From: Aquirufa sp.
GTDB taxonomy: Bacteria; Bacteroidota; Bacteroidia; Cytophagales; Spirosomataceae
DNA length: 28,803 nucleotides
Reading direction: 5' to 3'
Assembly: GCA_030833145.1 (NCBI GenBank)
Contig: JAURHT010000010.1
Coordinates: forward strand, 1 to 28,803
The notes under the pieces were generated by a model that searched no databases, was not told where the DNA came from, and was given only the letters and a program-made list of their open reading frames with translations. Positions 7,547-14,226 of this stretch are shown one piece after another. Positions within the stretch are counted from its first letter, which is position 1. Each line of letters begins with the position of its first letter. The translations under genes were made by a program, and so were the position numbers.

Positions 7547-8718
7547 TAGGAAATGGTTTGGGAACTAATTTTTAGCGTAATAATTCCGGCAATTAAGGAG
7601 GGTAGGGCGAAGAACAAAAAGCTTTCGGCCATGCCTAAACCTAGGCCCACTAAAACGCCGCCTAAGATGGGGCCTAAAATACCGCCCAAACGACCCATCC
7701 CGATCGCCCAGCCAATACCCGTCGACCGAATCGCAGTCGGATACATTCTCGCCGCCACGGCATATAAGCCTACAAAGCTGCCTTGCACCCCAAAACCGAG
7801 GAAAAACAAGACCACTAGAATCAAATTGGATCCAGAAAACTGCCCAAAAATTCCCAATAAAACAGCCGTAATCAATAATAAAACTCCGATCGATTTTTTC
7901 AATCCAAAACGGGTAGAAAAATAGCCTTGCACCGGAATACCCACAATGGCTCCTAAATTAAAAATGGTACCTGAATAAATGGCTAATTCCATCGATAGGC
8001 CTGCATTGGAGGCTAATTTCGGAATCCAGTTCATCAAGAAATAGAGGGTCGTAAAGGAGAGGAACAAGGCGCTCCAAAGTTGCCAAGTGCTCCATTTAAA
8101 TTCAGAGGTAAACAAGGCGCTGATATTGGCGTCTTCTGGCTTGGCTTTGGCCTTAAATTCATCGGATTCTTTCAGGAAGAAAAACAAGATGGGAATCACT
8201 AAAAAAGTTGCCAAACCCGCTAATTCAAATAGGTGCTCCCAGCCATTTTCCGCAATAATTTTCGCAGACGAAATGCCCGTTAACACGGCACCTACCGGAT
8301 AGCCCGCCACCACCGTGCTCACCCAAAAATCGCGCGTAGATGCAGGCGCATATTCCGCCGTAATCGCCGCCGTGCTCGCCATCATCGTCCCGATTCCTAG
8401 CCCACTAATAAAGCGGTAAATCATCAACATGTTCACATCCGTCGCGTAGGACGTCAAATAAATGCAGGTTCCCATAATCACAGCCGCCAGAATCATCAGC
8501 GGCTTCCGCCCAAAACGATCCGCCAGCGGAGCTAAAAATATCGCCCCCACCGTCATACCCACCAGGCCAGAACTAAACACAATCCCTAAATTCGCCGGGG
8601 AAATACTCCAGGCCTTCGCAATCGCCGGAGCCGTATAGGAAATGATCAACACATCCATGCCATCCAGCATGTTGCATAGAAAACAGATCAAAATAATCAG
8701 TACTTGTATCGCTCTCAT
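7546..8718 (-). CDS. MFS transporter, aromatic acid:H+ symporter type
   Basis: An inner-membrane carrier of 390 residues with about 12 hydrophobic segments. The ATG at 8718 gives MRAIQVLIILICFLCNMLDGMDVLII. The DG.D motif in the first helix is the hallmark of the aromatic acid:H+ symporter (AAHS/PcaK) and related organic-acid families. The MFS loop 2-3 signature ADRFGRKP is clear, and a second copy-like loop lies between the halves (YFSTRFGLKKS). An in-frame upstream start at 8805 would overlap the DUF3237 gene and add a non-hydrophobic extension, so it was rejected. Five bases separate it from the DUF3237 stop, and its TAA shares one base with the SerC-like ATG. It probably imports the small acid processed by the following enzymes, but the exact substrate is unknown. 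Confidence 0.88.
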   Translation of the reverse strand: MRAIQVLIILICFLCNMLDGMDVLIISYTAPAIAKAWSISPANLGIVFSSGLVGMTVGAIFLAPLADRFGRKPLMILAAVIMGTCIYLTSYATDVNMLMIYRFISGLGIGTMMASTAAITAEYAPASTRDFWVSTVVAGYPVGAVLTGISSAKIIAENGWEHLFELAGLATFLVIPILFFFLKESDEFKAKAKPEDANISALFTSEFKWSTWQLWSALFLSFTTLYFLMNWIPKLASNAGLSMELAIYSGTIFNLGAIVGIPVQGYFSTRFGLKKSIGVLLLITAVLLGIFGQFSGSNLILVVLFFLGFGVQGSFVGLYAVAARMYPTAIRSTGIGWAIGMGRLGGILGPILGGVLVGLGLGMAESFLFFALPSLIAGIITLKISSQTIS

Positions 8719-8723
8719 CGGTA

Positions 8724-9233
8724 TTACATTACTTTCCAAACTCGAATCAGCACGTAATCCGGCAAGCGTTCTCCCGTACAAACAAATAGGCTGTTGTTTA
8801 CCCAATCGTATTTGCCTTTAGGCGCATCGAATTTAGGCATCGCTCTGAAATAGTATTCATTCGCATCTACCTTTTCCCCTTTGGCTAATCGCGCCGCAAT
8901 TTCTGGGGTTGCCGCTCGTATGCCGGTATTTTTCACATAGATTAAAGTGCCATCATCCGTTCTAAATTGGTAATGTGCCTCTAATTCGGTCACACCATCC
9001 GCTCGCAATATTTGCCAATCTGCACCGCCATTCAGGATTTCACCCTTGATTTTAGGGCCTTCCACTGTTCCGCCTATGATGGGAATGATGCGGCGCGTTC
9101 CATGAGGGGTTTCTCCCACGATTAACGCAGGATCCAGTTTTACTTTCAGTTCACAGAAGAAATCGAGCGCTGGCGCTTTTTGGGCCTGGGACATAGTAAT
9201 GCTCATAAAGAATAGGAATAGAATTTTTTTCAT
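8724..9233 (-). CDS. Exported DUF3237 (UPF0311) protein
   Basis: MKKILFLFFMSITMSQAQ is a signal peptide. The remainder matches DUF3237: FFCELKVKLDPALIVGETPHGTRR (split across the first strand), GGTVEGPKIKGEILNGGADW, the ADG..ELEAHYQFRTDDGTLIYVKNTG segment, and a C-terminal DWVNNSLFVCTGERLPDYVLIRVWKV. Family members are small beta-barrel proteins found widely next to catabolic genes. I know of no settled biochemical function. An exported DUF3237 at the head of a transporter-monooxygenase operon suggests a periplasmic step or ligand-binding role ahead of uptake, which is inference. It follows a small lipoprotein gene by 14 bases. Confidence 0.85.
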   Translation of the reverse strand: MKKILFLFFMSITMSQAQKAPALDFFCELKVKLDPALIVGETPHGTRRIIPIIGGTVEGPKIKGEILNGGADWQILRADGVTELEAHYQFRTDDGTLIYVKNTGIRAATPEIAARLAKGEKVDANEYYFRAMPKFDAPKGKYDWVNNSLFVCTGERLPDYVLIRVWKVM

Positions 9234-9247
9234 AGGTTTAGTTTTAA

Positions 9248-9628
9248 TCAGGGCAATCCTTGCTGAAAGGTAATTTCAGTCGTTAATCCCATCGCGCTGA
9301 AGCGAAAAGCCATCGTACGTGCTTGAGACAGATTTGTAATTTTATCACAATGAGGGCCTTTTTCCAAAAAATACACGTAATATTCCTGGTTTCGGTCTGC
9401 TAATTGTTGAATATCGGGTTTCCCCAGAATGTCTTCCAAATCATTGGAGCTAACTCCCTTCCACGTCATTTTATGCGTTTTCAGCCAGTCGATCTGCTTT
9501 TCTCTAGCTCCACCGCAACTTCCGCGGTCCTTTTTAAAGCTTTCTACATCAAAACCGGTCAAATCAGGTTGATTCGTACACGAAACGGAGATCAAAAATA
9601 AGAGGGCAAAGGCTGTCAGTATTCTCAT
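9248..9628 (-). CDS. Small lipoprotein of unknown function, first gene of the operon
   Basis: The protein has 126 residues. MRILTAFALLFLISVSC ends in a lipobox with Cys17. The mature part has DLEDILGKPDIQQLADRNQEYYVYFL and three further cysteines (two in the N-terminal half around SCGG and one in GPHCDKI). The 'LGKPD..' turn followed by a strand of aromatic residues is reminiscent of BamE/SmpA-like small lipoproteins, but the similarity is weak and I do not assign a family. It starts two bases from a 14-bp palindrome, divergent from glycerate kinase, and ends 14 bases before the DUF3237 start, so it may be the first gene of the operon. Confidence 0.7.
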   Translation of the reverse strand: MRILTAFALLFLISVSCTNQPDLTGFDVESFKKDRGSCGGAREKQIDWLKTHKMTWKGVSSNDLEDILGKPDIQQLADRNQEYYVYFLEKGPHCDKITNLSQARTMAFRFSAMGLTTEITFQQGLP

Positions 9629-9629
9629 A

Positions 9630-9643
9630 CCTTAAATTTAAGG
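9630..9643. promoter_or_regulatory. Perfect 14-bp palindrome in a divergent intergenic region
   Basis: CCTTAAATTTAAGG is identical on both strands and sits between the operon's first ATG (9628) and the glycerate kinase start. Its core, TAAATTTA, is one base off the Bacteroidota -7 box (TAnnTTTG) in either direction, so it could be an operator or a shared promoter core. No good -33 TTTG was found at the right spacing. Confidence 0.4.
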
Positions 9644-9677
9644 AATTGTGGCTAAATTGCGGCATAAATCCATCGCT

Positions 9678-10778
9678 GTGCACATTTTAATCTCTCCTGA
9701 TAAGTTTAAAGGCTCTCTTTCTGCCTCGCAAGTATGCGAAGCACTTGAAAAAGGGATTAAGAAACGTCGTCCCAAAACCGTTTTCACCACCCTCCCCCTC
9801 GCCGATGGCGGAGAAGGCACCCTGGAAGTGATTCAACAATTGCACGGCGGAACATGGATTTCAGTGGACACCTTTGACCCACTAATGCGTCCCATTCAGG
9901 CAGATTATTTATGGTTAGCGGATCAAAAAACGGCCTACATCGAAATGGCCCGCGCCTCTGGTCTTGCCCTTTTAACGATAAAGGAGCGCAATCCACTGAA
10001 AACCTCGACTTTCGGAACTGGAGTGCTGATCGCGGATGCGTTAAAACGTGGCGCTTCCCACATCATCCTCACCATCGGTGGTTCAGCCACAAATGATGCG
10101 GGAATTGGAATGGCTGCCGCTTTGGGGTGGACATTTTTGGATGGAGAAGGGGCTACTCTGGATCCAGTAGGCGAAAACATGATTCGCATTGCTTCCATAG
10201 CGGCTGCTAAATCAGCCTCTTGTTCTTTCACGGTCGTCACTGACGTAACCAATCCACTCTCTGGGAGCGATGGAGCAGCACACGTTTTCGCTGCCCAAAA
10301 AGGGGCCACCGCAACAGCAATTAAACAATTAGATAAAGGTCTAAATAATATCGCTTCTTTCTTCGGATCCATCGCCTCAGAACCCGGTGCTGGAGCTGCG
10401 GGCGGACTAGGTGCAGGAGCCCGTTATTTTTTAAACGCTAAAATCGTTGCTGGTTCTAGCTGGATTATGGACAAAGTCCACTTTAACCGAGCCCTTTTAA
10501 AAGCGGATTTCATTATCACTGGCGAAGGCAAGATTGATTCGTCTACGTGGGGCGGCAAAGTTGTCTCTGAAGTCGTAAAACGTTGCGATAAAGTCTTCAA
10601 GCAAACTATTCTGGTCTCAGGGGCCTTTGAAAGTTCTGCTAATTTTCCTCTCTTTTTGGACGAAAATGACGTATTCACGATTGCATCCCGAGCGACAAAT
10701 TCGGCAGACTCTCTTTCGCGTGCCGCTGATATTTTGGAGCAAATCGGGGAAGAGATTGCTTTAAAGTATTTGAATTAG
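9678..10778 (+). CDS. Glycerate kinase (GlxK/GarK family)
   Basis: It phosphorylates D-glycerate with ATP (to 2-phosphoglycerate in this family), feeding glyoxylate- or hydroxypyruvate-derived carbon into lower glycolysis in the cytoplasm. The start ILISPDKFKGSLSA matches the conserved family N-terminus. The body contains PLADGGEGT, TIGGSATNDAGIGMAAALG, DVTNPLSG, GAAGGLGAG and TGEGKIDSST. I chose GTG 9678 because it places the first strand at the usual spot. GTG 9648 and TTG 9657 are in-frame alternatives that would add ten or seven residues. The gene is divergent from the DUF3237-MFS-SerC-monooxygenase operon and ends seven bases from a convergent gene, without a hairpin. Confidence 0.92.
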   Translation: MHILISPDKFKGSLSASQVCEALEKGIKKRRPKTVFTTLPLADGGEGTLEVIQQLHGGTWISVDTFDPLMRPIQADYLWLADQKTAYIEMARASGLALLTIKERNPLKTSTFGTGVLIADALKRGASHIILTIGGSATNDAGIGMAAALGWTFLDGEGATLDPVGENMIRIASIAAAKSASCSFTVVTDVTNPLSGSDGAAHVFAAQKGATATAIKQLDKGLNNIASFFGSIASEPGAGAAGGLGAGARYFLNAKIVAGSSWIMDKVHFNRALLKADFIITGEGKIDSSTWGGKVVSEVVKRCDKVFKQTILVSGAFESSANFPLFLDENDVFTIASRATNSADSLSRAADILEQIGEEIALKYLN

Positions 10779-10785
10779 CATAGTG

Positions 10786-10977
10786 TTATTTCGAGTATTT
10801 ATTTTTCCAAACTGCGTAATATAGAATAGGGCCTAATAATGGTAAATAAAATACGATAAATGAGAGATTTAATTTCACCTGTTTAGTCATCTGATTCCTT
10901 TTATTGATATCCATAATTGTAAGCGTATTTGCTATAATTATGGTAAGTAAAAGGAGGGTAATTACTAGCGTTTTCAT
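10786..10977 (-). CDS. 63-residue two-helix membrane protein with PLDc_N-like motif
   Basis: I chose the ATG at 10977. A longer frame from 11049 would overlap the upstream gene and place charged residues first. Helix 1 spans about 4-22 and helix 2 about 38-57, joined by a basic loop. The second helix, FIVFYLPLLGPILYYAV, has the PLLGPxLY signature of the PLDc_N (phospholipase D nuclease N-terminal) domain, which also occurs alone in small membrane proteins near peptide-toxin and sigma-factor loci. It follows the cysteine-rich lipoprotein gene by 11 bases and is clearly co-transcribed, so an immunity role for that product is plausible. This is inference. The DNA here is visibly AT-richer than the glycerate kinase gene. 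Confidence 0.72.
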   Translation of the reverse strand: MKTLVITLLLLTIIIANTLTIMDINKRNQMTKQVKLNLSFIVFYLPLLGPILYYAVWKNKYSK

Positions 10978-10988
10978 AAGGTTAGATT

Positions 10989-11753
10989 TTAGTAAGCTGA
11001 ACTCAATACGATACATGTAGCACTTTTTGAAACAAAGCAAGATGCCCAACCTAATATTGGAATATCACAAATAAATGTAGAAAATCCGTCTGCTGCAATG
11101 GCATCAGAAACGCATTTATAACATTCTGAAAAGGAAATGTTCTGGTCTCCGTTTCCATCGCAAATAGTATAAATGCTGCCAGTTGAATGTAATAACTGCA
11201 TAGAGTTTTGGACTTGCCGTGAGGATTGCTTCAAATTCAGACTATCATATTTTTCTTCTAATTCTTTAGATAGTCCTTTTGAATCCCAATTTTGAACCAA
11301 GTTATTCACAACGTTTAGTTTAGAGTGATGGAATAAATCATAGTTGATGTCGATCATTTCAATGCTGCCAGTATTAGTTCTAAAATCATATTTTTGATAG
11401 TCGACTAAGTTTATGGCATAATCATCGTCATGAGGCAATCTGTTATTAGGGATCTTAACTGATTCAATTGCAGCTACTACTATTCCTTTTTTATAAATAG
11501 GTGTGATAAACAATAAAGCAGTATCTCCTTCAATTAGTATAATTTTCTTAGTTATAGTTTCATTGTAAGTGATTGTTCCAAAGCTACTTAAATAATCTTG
11601 GTTACGATGGATAGTAGAAGAGGATAATAATTGTTTTATTTCTTTTGATAGATCATTAATGGGGGGTCTAATTTCAGTATTTATACACCCAAAAACGAGA
11701 ATTATAAAAAATAGGAAATTGAAATATTGGCTGTTAAATTGAATTGACTTCAT
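10989..11753 (-). CDS. Lipoprotein with EF-hand-like loop in a six-cysteine C-terminal module
   Basis: The protein has 254 residues. Residues 1-23 form a lipoprotein signal (FLFFIILVFGC, Cys23). The middle (25-190) is beta-rich and then helical, with no motif I recognise. The last 63 residues differ: six cysteines at 198, 211, 214, 229, 239 and 247, with a CYKC pair and an Ala/Ile/Val-rich hydrophobic tail ending in VLSSAY. Between Cys198 and Cys211 lies DGNGDQNISFSE (199-210), a complete 12-residue EF-hand calcium loop pattern (D-x-N-x-D-x-x-I-x-x-x-E). The arrangement of a long leader plus a Cys-rich, hydrophobic C-terminal peptide recalls halocin-C8-type precursors, although no homology is proven. 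With the adjacent mini-membrane protein it may be a toxin-immunity pair. I cannot assign a function. Confidence 0.65.
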   Translation of the reverse strand: MKSIQFNSQYFNFLFFIILVFGCINTEIRPPINDLSKEIKQLLSSSTIHRNQDYLSSFGTITYNETITKKIILIEGDTALLFITPIYKKGIVVAAIESVKIPNNRLPHDDDYAINLVDYQKYDFRTNTGSIEMIDINYDLFHHSKLNVVNNLVQNWDSKGLSKELEEKYDSLNLKQSSRQVQNSMQLLHSTGSIYTICDGNGDQNISFSECYKCVSDAIAADGFSTFICDIPILGWASCFVSKSATCIVLSSAY

Positions 11754-11821
11754 TTTTTTAATTTTTTAGTGGTTTTTTCTCCCTACTCTTGTCTGGTTTT
11801 TCGGGTTTCACCATTTATTCC

Positions 11822-11836
11822 TTGCGAAATTCGCAA
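11822..11836. repeat. Short inverted repeat
   Basis: TTGCGAA-A-TTCGCAA, 7-bp arms with one central base, lies 69 bases upstream of the lipoprotein gene at 11753. It could be an operator. The interval 11754-12001 otherwise shows no convincing gene and no full -33/-7 promoter match. Confidence 0.4.
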
Positions 11837-11955
11837 TGAATTAAGATTATTAAAGAAGTATGAAGGGGGAACAGACGTACCTATTCGATTGCTTAGGCCG
11901 AGGTAAATGTAGGATTGTTTTTGGAGAAACAATATTAAATGGAAAATGAGGGCGT

Positions 11956-11979
11956 AAATTATCAAGAAACTGATAATTT
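11956..11979 (-). repeat. AT-rich hairpin element, copy A
   Basis: On the minus strand it reads AAATTATCAGTTTC then TTGATAATTT: 9-bp arms AAATTATCA / TGATAATTT around a 6-base loop. The same arms occur at 16009-16036 in plus orientation. It lies between the end of the aminotransferase gene and the cysteine-rich lipoprotein gene, reading toward the latter. It could act as a weak hairpin after the aminotransferase gene or as a regulatory site. Confidence 0.5.
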
Positions 11980-12001
11980 TAATCTATAAGTAGGAGAGCT
12001 A

Positions 12002-13150
12002 TTAGTAAGCGTTTATTAAACGCTTCGCCGCTTCTACCAGCACCTCATCCTCTTTCGCAAAACAGAAACGCAAAATTTTATCGCCAGGATCGGTTTCGTA
12101 GAAAACGGAAACGGGAATGGATGCCACTTTGATTTCTCGCGTTAGGCGATCGGCTAAATCCACATCCTTTTCTGATGAGATGGCGGAGTAATCGAGGCAT
12201 TGGAAGAAACTTCCAGCACTTGGAAGAATTTTCCATTTGCTACCCGCGAATTGGGAGGCGAATAGGTTGCGCTTTTTTTGGTAAAAATCAGATAATCCTA
12301 GGTAGTGAGTGGGTTCCTTTAGGTAATCCGCTAAGGCATATTGCAAAGGAGTTGCGCTCGAAAAAGTAACCCATTGATGTAGTTTTCTAAACTCAGCGGT
12401 CAAGAACGCGGGAGCGATACAATAGCCTATTTTCCAGCCTGTGATGTGGTAGGTTTTGCCAAAAGATCCGCACACAAAACTGCGTTTGCGCAATTCAGGA
12501 TGCAATAAAACACTGGCGTGTTGTGCGCCATCGAAAACGATATGTTCGTATACTTCGTCAGAAACGATCAGGATATTCGTCCCTTTAACAATCTCTGCAA
12601 AGGCATCTAAATCCGCCATGGACCAAACAGCGCCGGTCGGATTGTGCGGACTGTTTACCATAATTGCTCTCGTTCGAGGCGTAATTTTAGCAGCAACGGA
12701 AGACCAATCAATCGCAAAGTTGGAAGAGGATTTCAACGGGATATGGACGGGAATTCCACCTGCTAAGCGAACGATGGGGTCATAAGCATCATAACTTGGG
12801 TCGAACATAATGACCTCATCGCCTGGTGAAACACAGCAATGAATCGCCGCAAAAAGGGCTTCCGTGGCACCAGAAACAATGGTTACCTCTGTATCTGCAT
12901 CGACGGGAATGTCATAAAAAGATGACGTTTTTGCCGCTAGGGATTGACGCAAGGCGGGAACACCGGCCATGGGGGCATATTGGTTATGACCTTTGGCATA
13001 ATGCTGTAATAATTCCTGTAAAGCGGGGGCACAATCGAAACCTGGAAAACCCTGGGAAAGGTTTAGGGCACCGTGTTCGAGGGCGTGAGCAGACATTTTG
13101 GTGAAAATCGTCGTCTGAACCTGCGGCTGCTTGGATGGAAATGAAATCAT
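12002..13150 (-). CDS. Methionine aminotransferase (YbdL/KAT-type, class I PLP)
   Basis: A fold type I aminotransferase of 382 residues. GALNLSQGFPGFDCAP at 28-43 marks the YbdL/kynurenine-aminotransferase group. NSPHNPTG (166-173), SDEVYE (197-202) and SFGKTYHITGWKIGY, with the PLP lysine Lys232, are all present. E. coli YbdL prefers methionine and aromatic amino acids, and related enzymes complete methionine salvage by transaminating KMTB. The gene starts three bases after the nagA stop and is the last gene of a ggt-nagA-aminotransferase operon. A role in recycling amino acids released by the GGT-family enzyme is possible but inferred. Confidence 0.9.
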   Translation of the reverse strand: MISFPSKQPQVQTTIFTKMSAHALEHGALNLSQGFPGFDCAPALQELLQHYAKGHNQYAPMAGVPALRQSLAAKTSSFYDIPVDADTEVTIVSGATEALFAAIHCCVSPGDEVIMFDPSYDAYDPIVRLAGGIPVHIPLKSSSNFAIDWSSVAAKITPRTRAIMVNSPHNPTGAVWSMADLDAFAEIVKGTNILIVSDEVYEHIVFDGAQHASVLLHPELRKRSFVCGSFGKTYHITGWKIGYCIAPAFLTAEFRKLHQWVTFSSATPLQYALADYLKEPTHYLGLSDFYQKKRNLFASQFAGSKWKILPSAGSFFQCLDYSAISSEKDVDLADRLTREIKVASIPVSVFYETDPGDKILRFCFAKEDEVLVEAAKRLINAY

Positions 13151-13153
13151 AGC

Positions 13154-14224
13154 CTAATTTAACAAGGCTTTTCCATCGTACCAAACCTGCACCACTTCCA
13201 GCGCCGAATTCAGCTCCACAAAACAAGCCCGCTTTCCTAGTTCAATACTGCCTAAATCGCTTAAATTAGCCACTTCTGCCGGATAAACCGTCGCCATGCG
13301 AACGGCCTCTTCTAGCGGAATCGAAGCCTGCTGAACACAGTTTCGGATCGCCTCGATCATCGTTAAGGAAGAACCTGATAAAACTCCCGCTTCGTTGGTA
13401 AATCTACCGTCTTTAGCTAAAAAAGAATAGGGTCCGGACGTGTCATTCGTCACCGCATCCGTGATTAAAAATAGACGACCTTTTTTCAAGCGATAGGCAA
13501 GTTCCAGTGATTTGAAATCACAATGCAAACCGTCTGCGATGATGCTCGTCCAGGCATCTGATTGGAAGCTAGCACCCACTAATCCCAGCGCGCGCGATTG
13601 CCATTGCGACATCGCATTAAATAGGTGGGTGATGCGGGAAACACCTTTCTCTATGGCGTTCATCGCCTGCTCGAAAGTGGCGTCGCTATGTCCTAGAGAG
13701 CACATAATAGGACTGCCCACCAACATAGAAAGCTCCTCAGCGCTGAACATTTCGGGCGCAATGGTGAGGTAAGTCGGAATGCCTTTCGTCCGCTCGATAA
13801 GCTCCTCTAGGAAAGCCAAAGATGGCTTTTGGACAAAGGCCTCCTGATGCGCCCCGCGTCTAACCGGATTAAAAAAGGGACCTTCTAAATGCAATCCCAC
13901 TAGACCAGGCCCGGTGTAGTTTTTATAGGCTTCGATGGCTTTCCACATCGACTCCGCTGGCGAACAATTGAGTGTAATTTGAAACGCAACCGTACCCGTT
14001 CTGTGGTGTTCGTCGAAGGTCGCTTGAATAGCCTCTGTCGTTTGGTGATTTGAAAATAGGATACCACCCCCCCCATAGATTTGGAGGTCAATAAATCCAG
14101 GAACGAGGAAGTTTTCAGACGCCGCGCCATTACCGGCCGATATAGCCGAAATGCGACCATTCGTTACGGAGATTACTTTGTTCTCTAGCCATTCCTGGCC
14201 CGTGAAAATGCGGCTGGCAAACAT
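13154..14224 (-). CDS. nagA: N-acetylglucosamine-6-phosphate deacetylase
   Basis: It hydrolyses GlcNAc-6-phosphate to glucosamine-6-phosphate and acetate, for amino-sugar use and cell-wall recycling. This is an amidohydrolase-superfamily TIM barrel of 356 residues. LVPGFIDLQ at 40-48 starts the barrel. HLEGPF carries metal ligand Glu114, GHSDATFEQA gives His179, THLFNAM gives His200, IADGLHC (229-235) binds substrate, and LITDA carries catalytic Asp256. GSSLTM (284-289) is also conserved. The length is slightly below the usual 370-390. It follows the ggt-like stop by two bases. A run of eight Gs encodes Gly51-Gly53, a possible slippage spot. A separate nagB is not in the window. Confidence 0.93.
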   Translation of the reverse strand: MFASRIFTGQEWLENKVISVTNGRISAISAGNGAASENFLVPGFIDLQIYGGGGILFSNHQTTEAIQATFDEHHRTGTVAFQITLNCSPAESMWKAIEAYKNYTGPGLVGLHLEGPFFNPVRRGAHQEAFVQKPSLAFLEELIERTKGIPTYLTIAPEMFSAEELSMLVGSPIMCSLGHSDATFEQAMNAIEKGVSRITHLFNAMSQWQSRALGLVGASFQSDAWTSIIADGLHCDFKSLELAYRLKKGRLFLITDAVTNDTSGPYSFLAKDGRFTNEAGVLSGSSLTMIEAIRNCVQQASIPLEEAVRMATVYPAEVANLSDLGSIELGKRACFVELNSALEVVQVWYDGKALLN

Positions 14225-14226
14225 CC

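Noticed and set aside
9935..10372. 145-residue antisense open frame within glycerate kinase
   Set aside because: A shadow of the strongly conserved kinase frame, without its own motifs or start context.
10779..10785. Possible terminator between glycerate kinase and the convergent mini-protein gene
   Set aside because: Only seven bases separate the stops and no stem-loop is visible there.
11783..11965. 60-residue minus-strand open frame between the lipoprotein and aminotransferase genes
   Set aside because: No family resemblance, irregular composition and no good start signal. It contains the hairpin element, so it is treated as intergenic.
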